Assembly (NCBI RefSeq): GCF_037975245.1
Contig: NC_092578.1
Coordinates: forward strand, 8,540,001-8,604,000
Reading direction: 5' to 3'
Length of the DNA stretch: 64,000 nt
From: Apostichopus japonicus
Lineage: Eukaryota > Echinodermata > Holothuroidea > Aspidochirotida > Stichopodidae
The notes beneath the pieces were generated by a model. It made no database searches, was not told the DNA's origin, and was given only the letters and a program-made list of their open reading frames with translations. Position numbers and translations under genes: made by a program. Shown here in pieces: positions 35,501 to 48,091 of this stretch. The first letter of the stretch is position 1; each line of letters starts with the position of its first letter.

Positions 35501-38467
35501 GTACTAAATATCAGGCTGCATCGGTCCAATCGAATTTTTGCAAAGTGCCCTTCGACGTTGGTGCCCCCCCAGATTAAAAGTGCTTCCGCCGCCCTTGTAC
35601 ACACGATTGCAAACCTGATTGGGAAAAAAAATCGCGACTCGCACTGCTTGAAACTTACCAGAAGTCTCTATGGGAAGCTGGTCACTTCGCCCAACAACCA
35701 TTTCGCCCGACTGCCATTTCGCCTAACCTTACCATTTCGCCCAACCAGCCTGGTCATTTCGCCCAACCAGCCTGGTCATTTCGCCCAACCAGCCTGGTCA
35801 TTTCGCCCAACCTTGATTAAATATTATACTTCAAAAAGGAAACGTTCGGGAATTTATAACGTTACAGGATACGAACCGAATATTAAGGAAACTTGAGGAT
35901 GGATCAGTGTTATAGGGGTTAGGTTTGATAGGTTTGATATAGTAAACGTTGGGGAATAGTTAACGTTACCACTTGAAATGCCGCACCAGGGGCGAGAGAG
36001 GTGGCATGGGATGGATATATTTGTGTTTACCAAACTTACTGTAATATCAATTAAATTTATCTAATAACATTATTGAATCTTGTTCATAATGAATATTAAC
36101 GATTGTTATTAAACTAATTGGTGAGAACTTCTATAACACATCACATTTTCTTCATCGTTTACTTTTTTTTCATCCCATTTAGGTTACAGCAATTGAGTTT
36201 TGTAGATATAACACAGGAAACCAACCCCATTGTTATCTGGACGGAACAACAAGAGGAGACGGTGCTTGAGGAATTCCCGGAATACTTCAGAACATGTTCG
36301 AATGGAAATAAAGAAGAGAATAACACACTTGATCCTGATATAGAATGCGAACCTGCACTCCCTCCTTTGCAGAATGAGAGGACAATCCAGGATGGTGGAC
36401 CAGTTAGAAAAAAGCGAAGTTCGGTTTCAACGTGTACTGCAAGTACTATTGCTATATGCACGCCTGTACAATCTTACGTACAAGCTATCTTCGCCTTTGA
36501 TTTTCAAGGCAGAGTCGTTCAACTCTTCCAGGTGGGTAACTTATTCACATCTTATACTTAACCCCCCCCCCACTTCCCCACCCCCTCTCTCTCTCTCCAA
36601 TACTTGTCTCTTTGAACCTGTTTCTCTTATATATTTCTTAATAGTGATATAAATGTTGAGTAATCTATGGTCGATATTTTCATGATTCTTACAGGATTTT
36701 AGTTAATATTGATGATCTCTAACTTTTTTTCAATTTGGGAAATGTTTCTATAGAAATACCGGCATCTTCTTTCCCTTAGAGATGTCACATCGCTTAAAAG
36801 TGTGGATATCACTAGAATTTATATTGAGAAATGGAAATATAAGGAATTATTGGATTTTTCTTTAAAGGGGACACAAATCGATTCATTATATCTTTGGCAT
36901 ATATGTGAAAAACACCTACCCAAACAAGTTTGATTGGAAGTCGTGTGCGGACGTTGTCATTTTCTATATTCTGTGATATCACAGCTACATTAGGATCTTA
37001 AAATATTTTATTTTTACTTTCTCCTTGTGTTTCTTTTCATATTTTCAATGTAGAACAGATAACAGTGTTGACAATGAAACTAATGCTATCTTTAGGTCAT
37101 GTTAAGAGCTTCAAAACATTTAGATTCCTCACTCACAAAACTCGTCATCATTACGGTAAAATAAAGGTTGCAAAGTTGCAATTAATCAAGAACAGAAGAA
37201 GATATTGAATCACATTTGGCTCGATGACGTCATATTTAGACTTGATCAAGCCTCCAGCCGTAATATCTCTCAAATGCTGTTTGGGAAGTTGTTAATGACA
37301 GGTTTCTCTATTATATATAGCTTAACCATTATGGTTGGGTCTGTGTCTCCCTTTAGAAGAAATCCCAGGGGTTTTGAGTGAACTTCAATAATCATGTTCA
37401 TAAATCAGATAGTTATATTTAACTTTAATATTATTGGTCTTTCTGGGGTTGTTTTTAATGATTAGTGAAGAAAATGTCAACACACATGTGAGTTGCCTAT
37501 ATCATCGCAAGATAACTTTAAGGAACAATTGCTTATGGGCCACATACAAATTTGAAACCAAACATAACACTTGACCTTTTACGCAGTGAGCTTTGACCTA
37601 TTACCCTTCCCCAGTTACGGACTTCTCTTCAGAAGCATTAACTATTACCATGGCAACCGTTGCTACGGTAACTGAGATTTCCGTGATAGGATCATCTGAC
37701 CGACGAACTACAATATACCATCCTCTCTACAGGAGCAATGAGAAAATAAATGTTAAGATAATTGGCTTCTTGTTTCAAGTGACGTTACACAGGATAGCGA
37801 TGGTAGCAAGTTACTCTGCTAATTTGTTCGGTCACCTAATTCAAGAAAGGAAAAAAAGTGGCAGGACAAAGAAATACGGACAATCAGAACACTAAATCCT
37901 GATCTAATCTATTCGATGAATGATATTGTCGGTTTTATAACTACGCCATGATCCCCCTCCCCACCCCATTAAAAATGCTTTGATCTGTCCAAATATATTT
38001 GCAGTATTAATGGCGCATGCGTAATCAAGTAACATGGTGGAGTAGTCTGTCGGCGCCTACTGCATATGATACTCCCCAATAGATAAATGATGACAAGTTT
38101 GATCTGTTCAACATTATGTGTATACTTGATTTCGTCCCATGTTCATCCTTTTGTTTCCTGAAATGTTGACCTATACTGTTGGCAATCTATATACATACAT
38201 GCACCAATCGTCTAACCGTCTTTATCATGTCTCTATCTTTCACTGTTGTTTTCTTCTTATCTTTTTTTTTCTCCTCTACCGACACAGCCCAATGGTATGT
38301 TCCAAATTATCATAGAAGAGACGTGCAGTAGGTCTCCTTCAGTTACCGGTACACCTTGTTGCGAGAGAGTTCGTTATGCAAAAGCTGTTGTGATTAATTT
38401 AATAGCAGATGATGCACGTATTGAAGTTATTGAAATTCAACTATCATGTTGCACCGCGACACAATGA
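32545..38467 (+). CDS. Secreted cystine-knot-like ligand precursor, copy B (3 exons)
   Basis: Coding exons are 32545-32705, 36183-36531 and 38288-38467 (with stop), giving 229 residues with the same intron phases (2 and 0) as copy A. Residues 1-24 are a signal peptide differing from A at four positions. RKKR is at 129-132, preceded by a DGGPV insertion; the mature part is 97 residues with the same seven Cys in C..C..ETC..CC..SCC order. The NNT sequon is kept. Differences from A cluster in coding DNA: CPDTLKLTDEQIYMINTPKA against CPVKGTMELTDDQRDLIANP, and KAVVINLIADDARIEVIEIQ against SAVVVTFTPSVDIKVIDIQ. Both copies keep intact frames, splice sites, signal and cleavage site, so both are probably functional. 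Intron 1 is enlarged by the 32967-34100 and 34843-35597 insertions. The ligand class is inferred, as for copy A. Confidence 0.82.
32967..34100. mobile_element. Insertion rich in TTTACCGCGGTAAA motifs, intron 1 of copy B
   Basis: Unit A has the uninterrupted site GTTGAGGTATGCTTCTCC at about 10060-10077. In B the sequence between GAGGT and GTATGC is about 1.13 kb. The ends are CCCAGCAAAAATGTAACC and the roughly inverted GAGGTAATTTTTTTCCTGGG. The interior is packed with GGTAAA/TTTACC words in both orientations, including TACCGCGGTA, and a diverged tandem repeat of about 75-80 bp. The target duplication is only two or three bases. No coding capacity is seen, and I cannot assign a superfamily. Confidence 0.8.
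34843..35597. mobile_element. hAT-type non-autonomous element with empty site in unit A
   Basis: The ends are CAAGGGCGGCGGAACCGG and CTTCCGCCGCCCTTG. There is a perfect 8-bp duplication TACACACG (34835-34842; 35598-35605). Unit A holds the single TACACACG at 10802-10809. It is the same family as 449-1102, in reverse. The interior includes the TTGCCCGAAAAATATT phrase and G-runs at about 35036-35049 and 35430-35441. Confidence 0.95.
35685..35815 (+). repeat. 22-bp minisatellite in intron 1, copy B
   Basis: The same CATTTCGCCCAACCAGCCTGGT units and number as at 10880-11017, so the array predates the segmental duplication. Confidence 0.9.
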
Positions 38468-38479
38468 AATCCGTAACTT

Positions 38480-41400
38480 TTGTACACTGATGGCTAAAAT
38501 TTCAAATAACATATATTTTGAAATTTTTACAAACATCACATATTAAAGGGTTCACATTTCAACTTTTCGGAGCTAAAAACATATACGTTTATGGGTGTAA
38601 TTTTTCGGTGACTGTAGTATTCTAGGAAAATTTAAACAAAAAGATGTTTTTTGTAAGCAACCATATTTATACAATTTAAATCAGTACTCTTACTTCAAGT
38701 TAAATATGATTATAATGTAACTTAAAAATTAAAAATGATTTTGCATAAAGCTTTTAATAATCTTGTAGATATTTTCATGTTAATTAACAAATATTAGAAA
38801 ATCAAGCATTTTGTTTCTTAATTTTTGAAAAAGATTAGGTCATTTCACACACCCTTTATAAAGTCTTTCTTATAAAGGGCTAATATCCAATGTGAGTTGC
38901 CCAAAATTACATGCATTTTTTATTGAAACTTTTCCACTTATGCGTTTTGGAGGTGACGTTAACATATTACATTTGTTTCGGAGGTGACAAAAATGTTTAC
39001 AAGTTGTTATAAAAGCTTTCTTGCTAATAAAGAAGAAGTAAACACTTAATCTCAATGTATATTCATAACATCTTTAATCAAACACTGATTTAAATAAAAA
39101 CATTTATGCCAAGTAGCAGAGAAAATACGTCAACGATACGTACAACTAGTGGAACAAGCGAATGAATACAGAACACAGAATGCAATAGGTTTATGTCATA
39201 AAAGATAGCTAAATGTCAGGCAAAGAAAGTGTGGGCATTTGAAAAGCAATTTTAAACATTGGGGTGAAGTCTCTTACTGAAGCACTCATATTGCAAATGA
39301 TTATCTCACATAAAACATATTGTATACCTTCAGTCGCTTTTGTTTCGGAGGTTTTGTTTCGCTAAAAGTTTACAGGTTGTACAGTTTTGTACAGGACATT
39401 CAGTCTAATATTCTGGAGAAAAACACATCATTAAGATGACATAACCACAGTCTATCAAAGTTTCAGTGAAAAGTTATAGGTAACACTTGTCAAAAATTGC
39501 ATAAAATGATGTGCTGACATTGCTTTTTAAAGACAGTTAATATCAACTTGGCTACTATGGCCTTGTTCACACTTAAGAATGTACCTTTACTTCAAGTCCG
39601 CAAGGGCAATTAATTCCCTTAGTGTTAACACTCCCGTACTCATAATTCAAGTCCGCGTGCAGTCTTAATTAAGAATAATCCTCCTTTCTGGGGCTTCATT
39701 CAATCGCTCTTGAATTCTTAAAGGGAGTGAAGACCAAACACACGCAGCTACGGTCAATACCCACAACACAGTGTTCATATAGCAGCGATGGACATCTCAA
39801 CATGGAGTTGTTATGGAACTCCCGGATCTCAGGTCCAGATAAAAGGTAACAAGGATCACGTTTCATTACTGTCTGCAGAAGAAAACTTCACTTGCAAGCA
39901 ACGGAAAGTTAACTATTTTTTCGGAGGGCGGCAGGCGGTTTGGGGCGAGTCTTCAATGCCTTTAATAAATGTAATGTGAACAGTCACGGACTTAATTGTG
40001 ACCCGAGATTTCCGGTTAAGTTATGAAATATCGATCTATCAAGTTGGAATTGGGCAGGTAGTACGTACATGTATGTGTTTGTCAGACCATTGCCCTTCTT
40101 AACAAAAACACTACCAAATGATGCTATTCGTGAACCCAGTTAATTTTCTTTGAACCGATTTGAAGCAACAAACTTGAGTTAAATGAGATTTCACTCTATA
40201 AAGGTTAGTTGTTTGTAATTGGTTTTTAAGAAAAGGGAGGGGAATTCCCCTCTCAAATTGTATGTATTTTTGGAATCTCTTTTCAGATAATTTGCTGTGA
40301 TAAACAACAGCTCATTAACGAAGCAATAGGATACTTTGTTATCTCTGCAAATGTTACAGAAACAGGTATACATTTGGCGAACAAATATTCTGAAATTTTG
40401 TAGGATATTTACCTGAACCCAATAGTAGAGCCCTCCGTGGTAATTGTGGGAATCAAGCAAACTTGTGTGTACTGGTACAGGTCAACATGGTGCAAAATTG
40501 AATCCGTGAACATGTACCCAACAGCCCTGTAGAACTTACAGAAAGTAATGTACAACTGCAGCACAAATGTATGCACTATAGCAGAATTGTTCAGAAATAT
40601 GCTCGAACCAAGGAACAGTTCGGTATATATTTCCTGTAAACAATCAATGTCACCTCCGAAACAATAGCAAAGACTACAGGGAGATTAAGCTAATATCTGA
40701 TAAATTTGTCCCATGTTAATGAAGTTTAAAAAATACTGCATATTAAGTGATTGTGATCTTTTATGGCCAGAGCTTCTTTACTAATCAATCATTTAATTTC
40801 AGTATATTAATAACACTAATGTAAGCAATTGGCATGCAATCTCTTGTCCAGATTAGGGGAAAAGTGGCAAAAGAACACGTTTGTAATTTATCCATCAATT
40901 GTGCATATGAGAGTTTCGTTAATAGTTTCTTCATGTTGTTTTAATGTATTCTCAGGGAGATCAAGTAACCCATTAGCAGATTATGATACACAAACAGCAG
41001 AAATGTAAAAAAAAAATGTAGTGTTAACAATATTGTGTCACCTCCGAAACAATAATTTACAGTTTAATTCAAATTTAACATAATTAATAAAGGACCTTTT
41101 CAAAGATATTATCATACTGGTTGCTACACCTCTCAGAATTAATGTAATATGAGTTTTAGACGAGGAAGATGTTTATTGGATAAGTAGAGATCACATATTC
41201 CAACTAACCTGTTTCGGAGGTGACAAGGTGTTTCGGAGGTGACGCATGTTAACGGAAAGTTAAGAATCTCCCAGAAATTAAAACGACTGGTCATGTTTTT
41301 ACAACTTTTACTCAAATATTACGTTAGGGGGTGAGATATATTTTAATAAGTTCAATGTGCCTAGACTATTGTTAACATAAAACTCGGGCTGAAGAATGCT

Positions 41401-41690
41401 TTGTTTCGGAGGTGACGAAAAAGTTAACGGAAAAGTTAACATTATATTTGAAATTTACGCAATTTTTTTAAGAATTCCAAATGAAAAATATTTTAGGGCC
41501 ACGATATTAGACACATTAGTTATTGTAATAATGCAACTTTACTTAACAAAGTTTACACTGATTAACTAGAACTTAGTTGCAGTCAAACTTAGGTACCAAT
41601 TGTTAACGGAAAATGTCACCTCCGAAAAGACCAAGTCTAGAAACCGGTCCTCGGAGAAGAAAAGGAAGGAAATCTGGAGAACACAATTGC
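38480..41690. repeat. 3' flank with dispersed TGTTTCGGAGGTGAC motifs, unit B
   Basis: No gene is seen. The motif or a close variant is at 38944-38957, 38974-38988, about 39339-39352, 41210-41224, 41229-41243 and 41402-41416 on the plus strand, and at 40649-40662, 41037-41050 and 41615-41628 on the minus strand. Unit B thus has more copies than A, mainly in the B-only stretch of about 40760-41260. Confidence 0.6.
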
Positions 41691-41736
41691 ATATTAGCTT
41701 GAACACTTGTTCATAATATCAACCAAATAGGAACTG

Positions 41737-41739
<3 letters not shown>

Positions 41740-41785
<46 letters not shown>
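41740..41785. repeat. (AT)n microsatellite
   Basis: An uninterrupted AT dinucleotide run of about 46 bases at the right end of unit B. The corresponding run in unit A is the long one at 19276-19545. Confidence 0.97.
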
Positions 41786-41786
<1 letters not shown>

Positions 41787-41787
<1 letters not shown>

Positions 41788-44189
41788 TATTATTCTAGTC
41801 ATTTAGAGATTTTCTCGCATATCATGAACATAGTTTTATTCATATCTGTCTTGATGATAGAATTGAATTGACATACAAAAGTCCTGAAGCTGTTAATGTA
41901 TAACGTTGTAGCAATACACGTTACCAATTCAAGTACCTTTTTTATTTGATATGATGATATATACTTTAATGATATTTTATGGTAAAATCCCATAACATGA
42001 AGTATACAGTTAAAAAGTTTGAAATTTTCCAACAAGCACTTTACAAGTGATCAAAACGCACATCAGAAAATGACAAAACATGAAAGCATAACAATTGCTT
42101 TTAGAGTTTTTAGACCTGTAAGTTTATGATCAGTCCGTTGTTATTAGCTGCTGTAGTGTTCACAATTGTACGGGGTCTACATCCCCTTTTACCCTCACTC
42201 AAAAAATGAAGAGTATTTATTACCACAGAATTGCGTTTAGAACTAATTCAAGACCTAATTTAAAGTCTAAATTTGCCCTTTTCATATGTCTAAAATGTCA
42301 ATTTGTTCTGCAGGGGGGGGGGGGGGGGGCTGGGCGACCCCAGATCCCCTACATGGAAGTTTGCCTTCAATGGCCCAAGGGCAACAAATCCGCCTGGGAT
42401 AAAATCCTTCACCTCTGTCCCTTCAATAAAAGTTCAACCCCTACCTTAACCAGTCGTGGGAATATGGGATTTTGCCCACCCATATCCCACAGCTTTGAAA
42501 TCCCGTGTACGCCACTTGTCATAAGATAAATGAAAAACACCTTTGAGACACCATTCATAGCAATCGACCTGCTTTTTTTCCCCGTCAGGTTTTAGTTATT
42601 TCTTGCAGCACATAATTGTGAAGCCATATAAGCATATTGGGAGTAGGTCAATAACTTGTACCAAGTACTTTTCGTCGGGTTATTATCCAATCACAGTTGA
42701 GCTCATTTAAGAGTTTGTCTGGAAGACCACCCTTTCAGATGTGAAAACCGTGAATTGCTCCCTGAATGAAAACCACATTCACATCCTACTTTATTAGTAG
42801 CAGCTATAGGGCTGGAACACATGGACGACCTCCCCATATGTTAGGTTGCCTGGCTAAGTTGCTTCTATATATAACGATGCCATGCACATTTATCCACAAA
42901 TCCTTTGGATTATGATTTGTTTGAAACGGGTGAAAAGTTGATTAAGCTCTGGCGCATCATTGATCAATTTAAGATACATATGTATATCTAGAAAGCGAAG
43001 GAAAAGCTTTGATCCGTAATAATATTCCGTACCATGCACAGAGAGCAGCTGGCCAAAGCAAAAGAAGCATGACTCTCAGGCAGAGAGAACAACGTATGAG
43101 GAAACCTGTTATAATTTTTGAGGTAAGGAATGCATGATTCGGAAAATTGCTTTTCAAACCGATAGTATAGGTATGATGTAACGAATCTGTATAGTACAAC
43201 TGAAGCAAGACAAAGCCTTATTAAAGATCATCGGTACTTTGATTAATTTGCCCAAAGGTTTCGGGAGATGAGATCATGTCAACGCAGAGACGTATGAGGG
43301 TCTCTCTGATTGGATGAACGGGGTTTATAGGGGAAGGGGGAAACCGTTATTTTCGGGGTGCAAGGGGAATTCGTAATTAGAAGTGCCCTTTATTGTATGA
43401 TGAAAAAGGCACCCTTCCTTCATGTTATTTTTGCAAAGGCGGCCTGCCTTTATGAAACATATTTAGAAAACGTAATGAAAAGTACAGTTTTCTGTCGTTA
43501 ATGTTAAAAAAAGATTGTACTTAAAATGTATAACGGTTGTTGAAAACATCCAAATACTGGAATTTGTGACACTTAATACACTGATGTTTTCAATAAGTCG
43601 GAAGATTTTGATGTGTTTTGTGGTTTTCTTTTCTCAAATCAAAGTCATATGTCCCATTCACCCATCGAAGTTTCTTGCCCCCCCCCCGTACCTCAGGATC
43701 CCGACTGAACCCTCTTCATCCCCTTTGTGTGGTTCATTATGTAGAGGAGATGTTATGATGCCATCACAACTTGTTGCAATGTAACAATGGTTTAATATAT
43801 ATTTTCCCAGTATTCGCCATTTTGTTCCTTCTTTTTGCTAATAACGATGCCTTATGTGTTATTTTTCCTTCATTCTTATCATCCATTATTTCAAAGGAGA
43901 TGGGAAGCTGTCGATCCGTGCTAAAATTAAAATATATATAGAAAATACCTCAAATTATTCCATACGATTACTGATTGTGTATGAAATAAATATCTTCGGA
44001 ATATATGTCAGAATTCTGAACATCATGGCCATGAGATATTGTGAAAAGAAACGCTATAGTCTGCCGGCAATTTAATGAAAGTTATGATCTCATGTCCCAT
44101 CGCCTCATCGTCCTACCGTCCCGGCACGGTCCCATCACGCCCCACCATCCCACTGATACTGCCCCACCTTCCCAATCAACCTTAATACA
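41787..44189. other. Non-coding DNA, no gene seen
   Basis: No supported gene. Short frames have no recognisable domain or splice context. A transposon-like patch at 42163-42522 has a G-run and is described separately. Confidence 0.6.
42163..42522. repeat. Transposon-like patch with poly-G
   Basis: AAAAAATGAAGAGTATTTAT and the following ACCACAGAATTGCGTT resemble AAAAATAAAAAGTATATATT plus CACAACCTTGCGTT at about 10108-10144 and 34150-34190. It has a 17-base G-run at about 42304-42320. The right side ends CCCGTGTACGCCACTTG, a plausible hAT-like end. No matching target duplication was found. Confidence 0.45.
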
Positions 44190-44197
44190 TCCTATGT

Positions 44198-45278
44198 CAG
44201 TGGCGGCGGAACCGGGGGGGGGGGGGGCTTGGGGGGCACAGCCCCCCAATGAAAAAGTTGAGGGGGCAAATGCATGATAAGCCCCCCCAATATTTACCAA
44301 GGCTCCGAAACGTGCATCTGCCCATTTTTCAATGCGTACTTGTCGATCTGTCAGATGCACACGTATAATTTATAGGTGTAATAATTTTAGTATATGCTGG
44401 GGGACCCTCGGCCCGTCCCCTGGCTATAGACCACATTGTCACCCCAACCGCGTCTTCACGCCCCGTGAAAAGTGGAAGCAATGAGTGTGAGTACCGGTAA
44501 GCGCAACACAACTTCGTCTTAGGCCAATGACTTGCATCATTTCAGCCAGTTCTCCAACATCCCCTTACTCAGTGGCGGAGTGTCCATACAGTCAGGGGGC
44601 GGATGCCCCCTGACGGACTCAAATGGACTGCAGGCGCCCTTTTCAGCTTTTCACTACTTTTTACTTATTCGCGATTATTGACTATTTTATTGAGCTCTCA
44701 TCTACCTTTTGACATTTGCCATATTCTTTTGGTGTAATTTTTCGACAAAATGGCGACGACACCTATTTATTTTCCGTTTATCTGCCAATTAGCAAGGCCC
44801 GGAAAGGATCATTTCCTGCAATCTAGGGAGTATCTTTGCTCAAAAATTTTCTGTACGCTCCGCGCCAACCTGTGGTGGCGCTCCGCTTAGATAGTGTCGA
44901 AAGCGCCCCTACAGACCATTCTTGTCCCCCTGACCAATACCCCTAGCTCCGCCACTGCCCTTACTACACTCAAAAACGTCTTTGCGAGTACACTACGAGT
45001 AATAGGTACTCTCTTAAAACACCATCGAATATACAAATTACAATGTTTTTACAGACTTTTACGTGCAATCTGAGAAATTGCAGGCTTGAGACCCATATTT
45101 AAGGGCTAGGTATTCGCAGCATAAAACACTCGGGAAGTGCCATTTCCGGCCATCTGGGGGTTTGAAAAACCCCAAAATTTTCTTGTACGCTCCGCGCCAA
45201 CCGATGGTGGTGCTCCGCTTAGATAGTCTCCACACATTAGCCCCCCCCCCCAATAATTTTTCCGTTCCGCCTCGCCTG
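44198..45278. mobile_element. hAT-type non-autonomous element, host of a nested MITE
   Basis: It starts CAGTGGCGGCGGAACCGG and ends CCGTTCCGCCTCGCCTG, with a perfect 8-bp duplication TCCTATGT on both sides (44190-44197; 45279-45286). A 388-bp MITE is nested at 44570-44957. Its own copy of the shared GCGGAGCGCCACCA module lies at about 45125-45230 on the minus strand, separate from the one inside the MITE. Confidence 0.92.
44570..44957 (+). mobile_element. hAT-type MITE, complete (copy 3 of 4)
   Basis: The terminal repeats CAGTGGCGGAG/CTCCGCCACTG are intact, with a perfect duplication CCCTTACT (44562-44569; 44958-44965). At 388 bp it is the cleanest full-length example of the family in the window. 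The shared module is on the minus strand at about 44800-44900. Confidence 0.95.
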
Positions 45279-45286
45279 TCCTATGT

Positions 45287-46113
45287 TATATATATAACCG
45301 TGATTCTCAAAATGTATCACACCGACTGAGATGCCTTTTGGTCTACGGCAATTTATGATATACATCATATCTCATTAGTAGTCATTTAACTCCTTCATCA
45401 CACACACGTTATTTAAATTCTTTATGACGTCATATTTTTCCTGTCAGGATATCTCAATTTCAAGTTGATTAAAACATGCAGGCTAATTAACTGTAGCAAC
45501 TAAAAAATAGATAATTCCTAAGTTTTAAGCACCCCTCACAAACAACATTTGTTAAGGTGATGATCGAAGTTGACATCATCCTCGTGTGCGCGCATGTGAA
45601 GTAATCTACCAATCACTTTGTGTCACACGACATGGCACTTTTGGAATCATTCTCTGTGTTAAAACATCATGCAAATCACCTTTAATTAGTACTGTTTAAA
45701 GAACCATGAAATATAATTTCCCTTTCACTTTGTTGAAGTATCACCCTCTGTAAAAGCTATCATCGATTGTTGAGTTATTCTACATGACAGTCGTTTAACA
45801 TTTCAACCATTTTACGCTGTCAATTTAAAATAGGATAACTTTCAAGCAGATTGTAGGAACGCGAACTTTCTGTATGAGACCTAATTCAGAATCAGATACT
45901 GTACATATATATACATATACCCCTTTTTCCACTATTCGACAGAGGTAAAGCCTGTTCTTCGATTTGTTGTTAGCCTAACAGAGATGCTCAACCTATGGAA
46001 ATAGTTCCATGCTTATACAAAGCGCCAGCACTCTGATTCTGTATTGAGATAAGTTGAGCCAAATAGGATCATTCATGCCCTATAGTTCCCTTTAGAAGAT
46101 ACAGTGTCCTCAA

Positions 46114-46116
<3 letters not shown>
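45287..46116. other. Non-coding DNA, no gene seen
   Basis: AT-rich DNA upstream of the broken third gene copy. A first exon with a signal peptide like those of copies A and B was looked for here and not found. Confidence 0.5.
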
Positions 46117-46168
<52 letters not shown>

Positions 46169-46184
46169 TCATCATCATCATCAT
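46117..46184. repeat. (AT)n followed by (CAT)n microsatellite
   Basis: About 50 bases of AT dinucleotide directly followed by about six CAT units. Confidence 0.97.
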
Positions 46185-46403
46185 TACGAACTGCGTTACT
46201 AAAATTGCATCCAGTCCACTGAGTGACCCTTGACCTCAGGTTTTACCCTATGTATGACTGCGTCTACAGTTGACCACGGAGTATATACTACGGCACTTGC
46301 TCCATCTTGAGTCGATGGTCCTGCTGTACAGTTGCAATTTCCATCACCCAAAAAAGCTGTTCGTGCACCTGATATCAAGTATAAGTATTTCATTCTTTGC
46401 CAG

Positions 46404-47613
46404 TTTGACGAACTTGAGTTTGAAAGCGTTAACATTAGAATCCGAGCCTATACTGACACTCACAAAGAAACTAGAGGAAATGGTTATTCGTGAGTATCTG
46501 GAATACTTCAGAACCTACTTGGGTGTATATTAAATAGGATCCAGACTAAAAGAGGCAGTTAGCTTCCATGCTCCTCTTCCTCCTATGAGAAATGAGGAAA
46601 ATGAAATGGATTATTAGCAACCGACGGTTTCGATTGGACGCTAGCGAGACGCGCTACCAAGTTGCAGCGACAGTGGTGCTTATGTCTGCACACCGGTACA
46701 GTCTTATGTGCATCCAATATTTGCCACTGACTGGGAAGAAAACCTAGATCAACTCCTACAGGTAAGATATCTAGTACCCCCCCCCCCCCCCACTGGCTGC
46801 ACGCTCCAGTTGTCTTTAACGGATACACGCTGAAATTCTTAATATCAACTGACTGTTGACCGTGCGCTCTAATATGCTCATTTTCGAGATGTGTTTTAAG
46901 TTTACCCTACCCGTTCTTCTAACCATGGAGCTATAAAGCTTAAAGCTCCATGTGTCTGTTTATAGCTCCATGTGCTAACCAGGGAGCTGCTACTCTAACG
47001 TTAGAGTAGTAGCTCCCTGTTTTATCCACCTCTCTTCTTTACCCAGTCGGTTTTACTTGTGTGTTTGTAATCGGTGTGCGTGCGTGTGTGCGTGCGTGAA
47101 GGAGAGAGGGAGAGTGTGTCTAGCTGTTTAAATGTTGGAAGAGATAAATATCTGACCCTTATACGTTATGGTTGAAAAAAAGGAGTAAATCTTACAGTAG
47201 GATTGATGTTGAGAAGTAGTTGAGTGTATCTCAGACCATACTTTAATACTTTGGTAAAATAAAACTTTTTATATTACTTTTAATTATTCTCTGACGTCAC
47301 AACAGATAACCGTTTCTACATACATATATTGACCAATCAAAATTCAGCTTAAACTAACGTGTGGTATCTTTTGGATTTCTTTCCTTGCTCTGTCTTAGTC
47401 ATACCATGGAGGTCCATGGTCATACAGCCCGACTGTAATCTCCAAATTGTTACTGAAGAGACGTGCTCTGCTTACAAGACGATCGCGATGTTGCAATGTT
47501 TCTCCGGAACTTGTTTTGCTGTGAGAAACCTCGACTTGTCAGAGCTCTCGTTTTTAACATCCAGCAATCGAAGCAGCTCGAAGTTATTGAAATTCAAATA
47601 TCATGTTGCATAG
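46404..47613 (+). pseudogene. Third, broken copy of the secreted-ligand gene
   Basis: Exon 2 is at 46404-46761. It has an acceptor TTTGCCAG and donor GTAAGAT and begins in the same phase as copies A and B. It reads LTNLSLKALTLESEPILTLT and EEMVIREYLEYFRTYLGVY, then a stop (46531-46533). The frame is kept further but has two more stops (46615-46617 and 46642-46644), and it ends CSDSGAYVCTPVQSYVHPIF then ATDWEENLDQLLQ. No RKKR site survives. The exon 3 homologue starts at 47428 after ATACAG with PDCNLQIVTEETCSAY. Its end, LEVIEIQISCCI at 47577-47613, is in a different frame, so a frameshift lies between. No first exon was found. This is an older, dead paralogue. Confidence 0.88.
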
Positions 47614-48083
47614 CGAAAACTTTATCTCCTTAAAGATGATATAAACCAATCGATAAGAAAATGTCTCTAATGAAAATCGTGTGTGTACGTTTTATTCTCT
47701 TTCCAAGGGACTCGCGGTACTCACTTGACGTAACATCGTCATTTGAAAACGGTTATACAATCTCGAAGATAGGGGGCTGAGATTGAAGGTTGATTAGTTA
47801 AGTCGTTTGGTTTCGTGCCCAGATTCGTAATCTTGGATGAATTTTTCTTAAAAAAGTACATACATCCTGTGCACTATATGTAATGACTGCTTCATGTTCT
47901 TGTGGACTTTTTTTCCATCTCCTCCTTTACGACCTAAATGTTCTTGCCAGTTCATTGCTTTACAAGTCGTATCAATTCTAACAAGAATTGATTTTTTTCT
48001 TCACGAAAATAACAATCATAACACGCAAACGGAAAACATGCCTCCTCATTTTGTAATTGGTAAATTTCTAATGAATTGTGAAT
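47614..48083. repeat. Non-coding DNA with SINE-like repeat
   Basis: Positions about 47700-47860 match 24345-24515 (TTAAGTCGTTTGGTTTCGTG, then CTTAAAAAAG). The remainder shows nothing. Confidence 0.45.
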
Positions 48084-48091
48084 ATTGTAGG

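Larger units (their letters stand above)
25547..41786. repeat. Segmental duplication, unit B
   Basis: This is the collinear partner of 1-17424. Relative to A it has extra DNA at about 26540-28310 (three exons of the SAM-like-domain remnant), 31968-32272, 32967-34100, 34843-35597 and about 40760-41260. It lacks the 90-3736 transposon and three smaller blocks. Because A and B share order and orientation, the arrangement is a direct tandem duplication with about 8 kb of later or intervening DNA between. Confidence 0.93.

Noticed and set aside
40239-40250. Perfect GGGGAATTCCCC palindrome resembling an NF-kappaB site
   Set aside because: It is about 1.8 kb downstream of ligand copy B, unit A has only a partial match, and a 12-base word is weak evidence alone.
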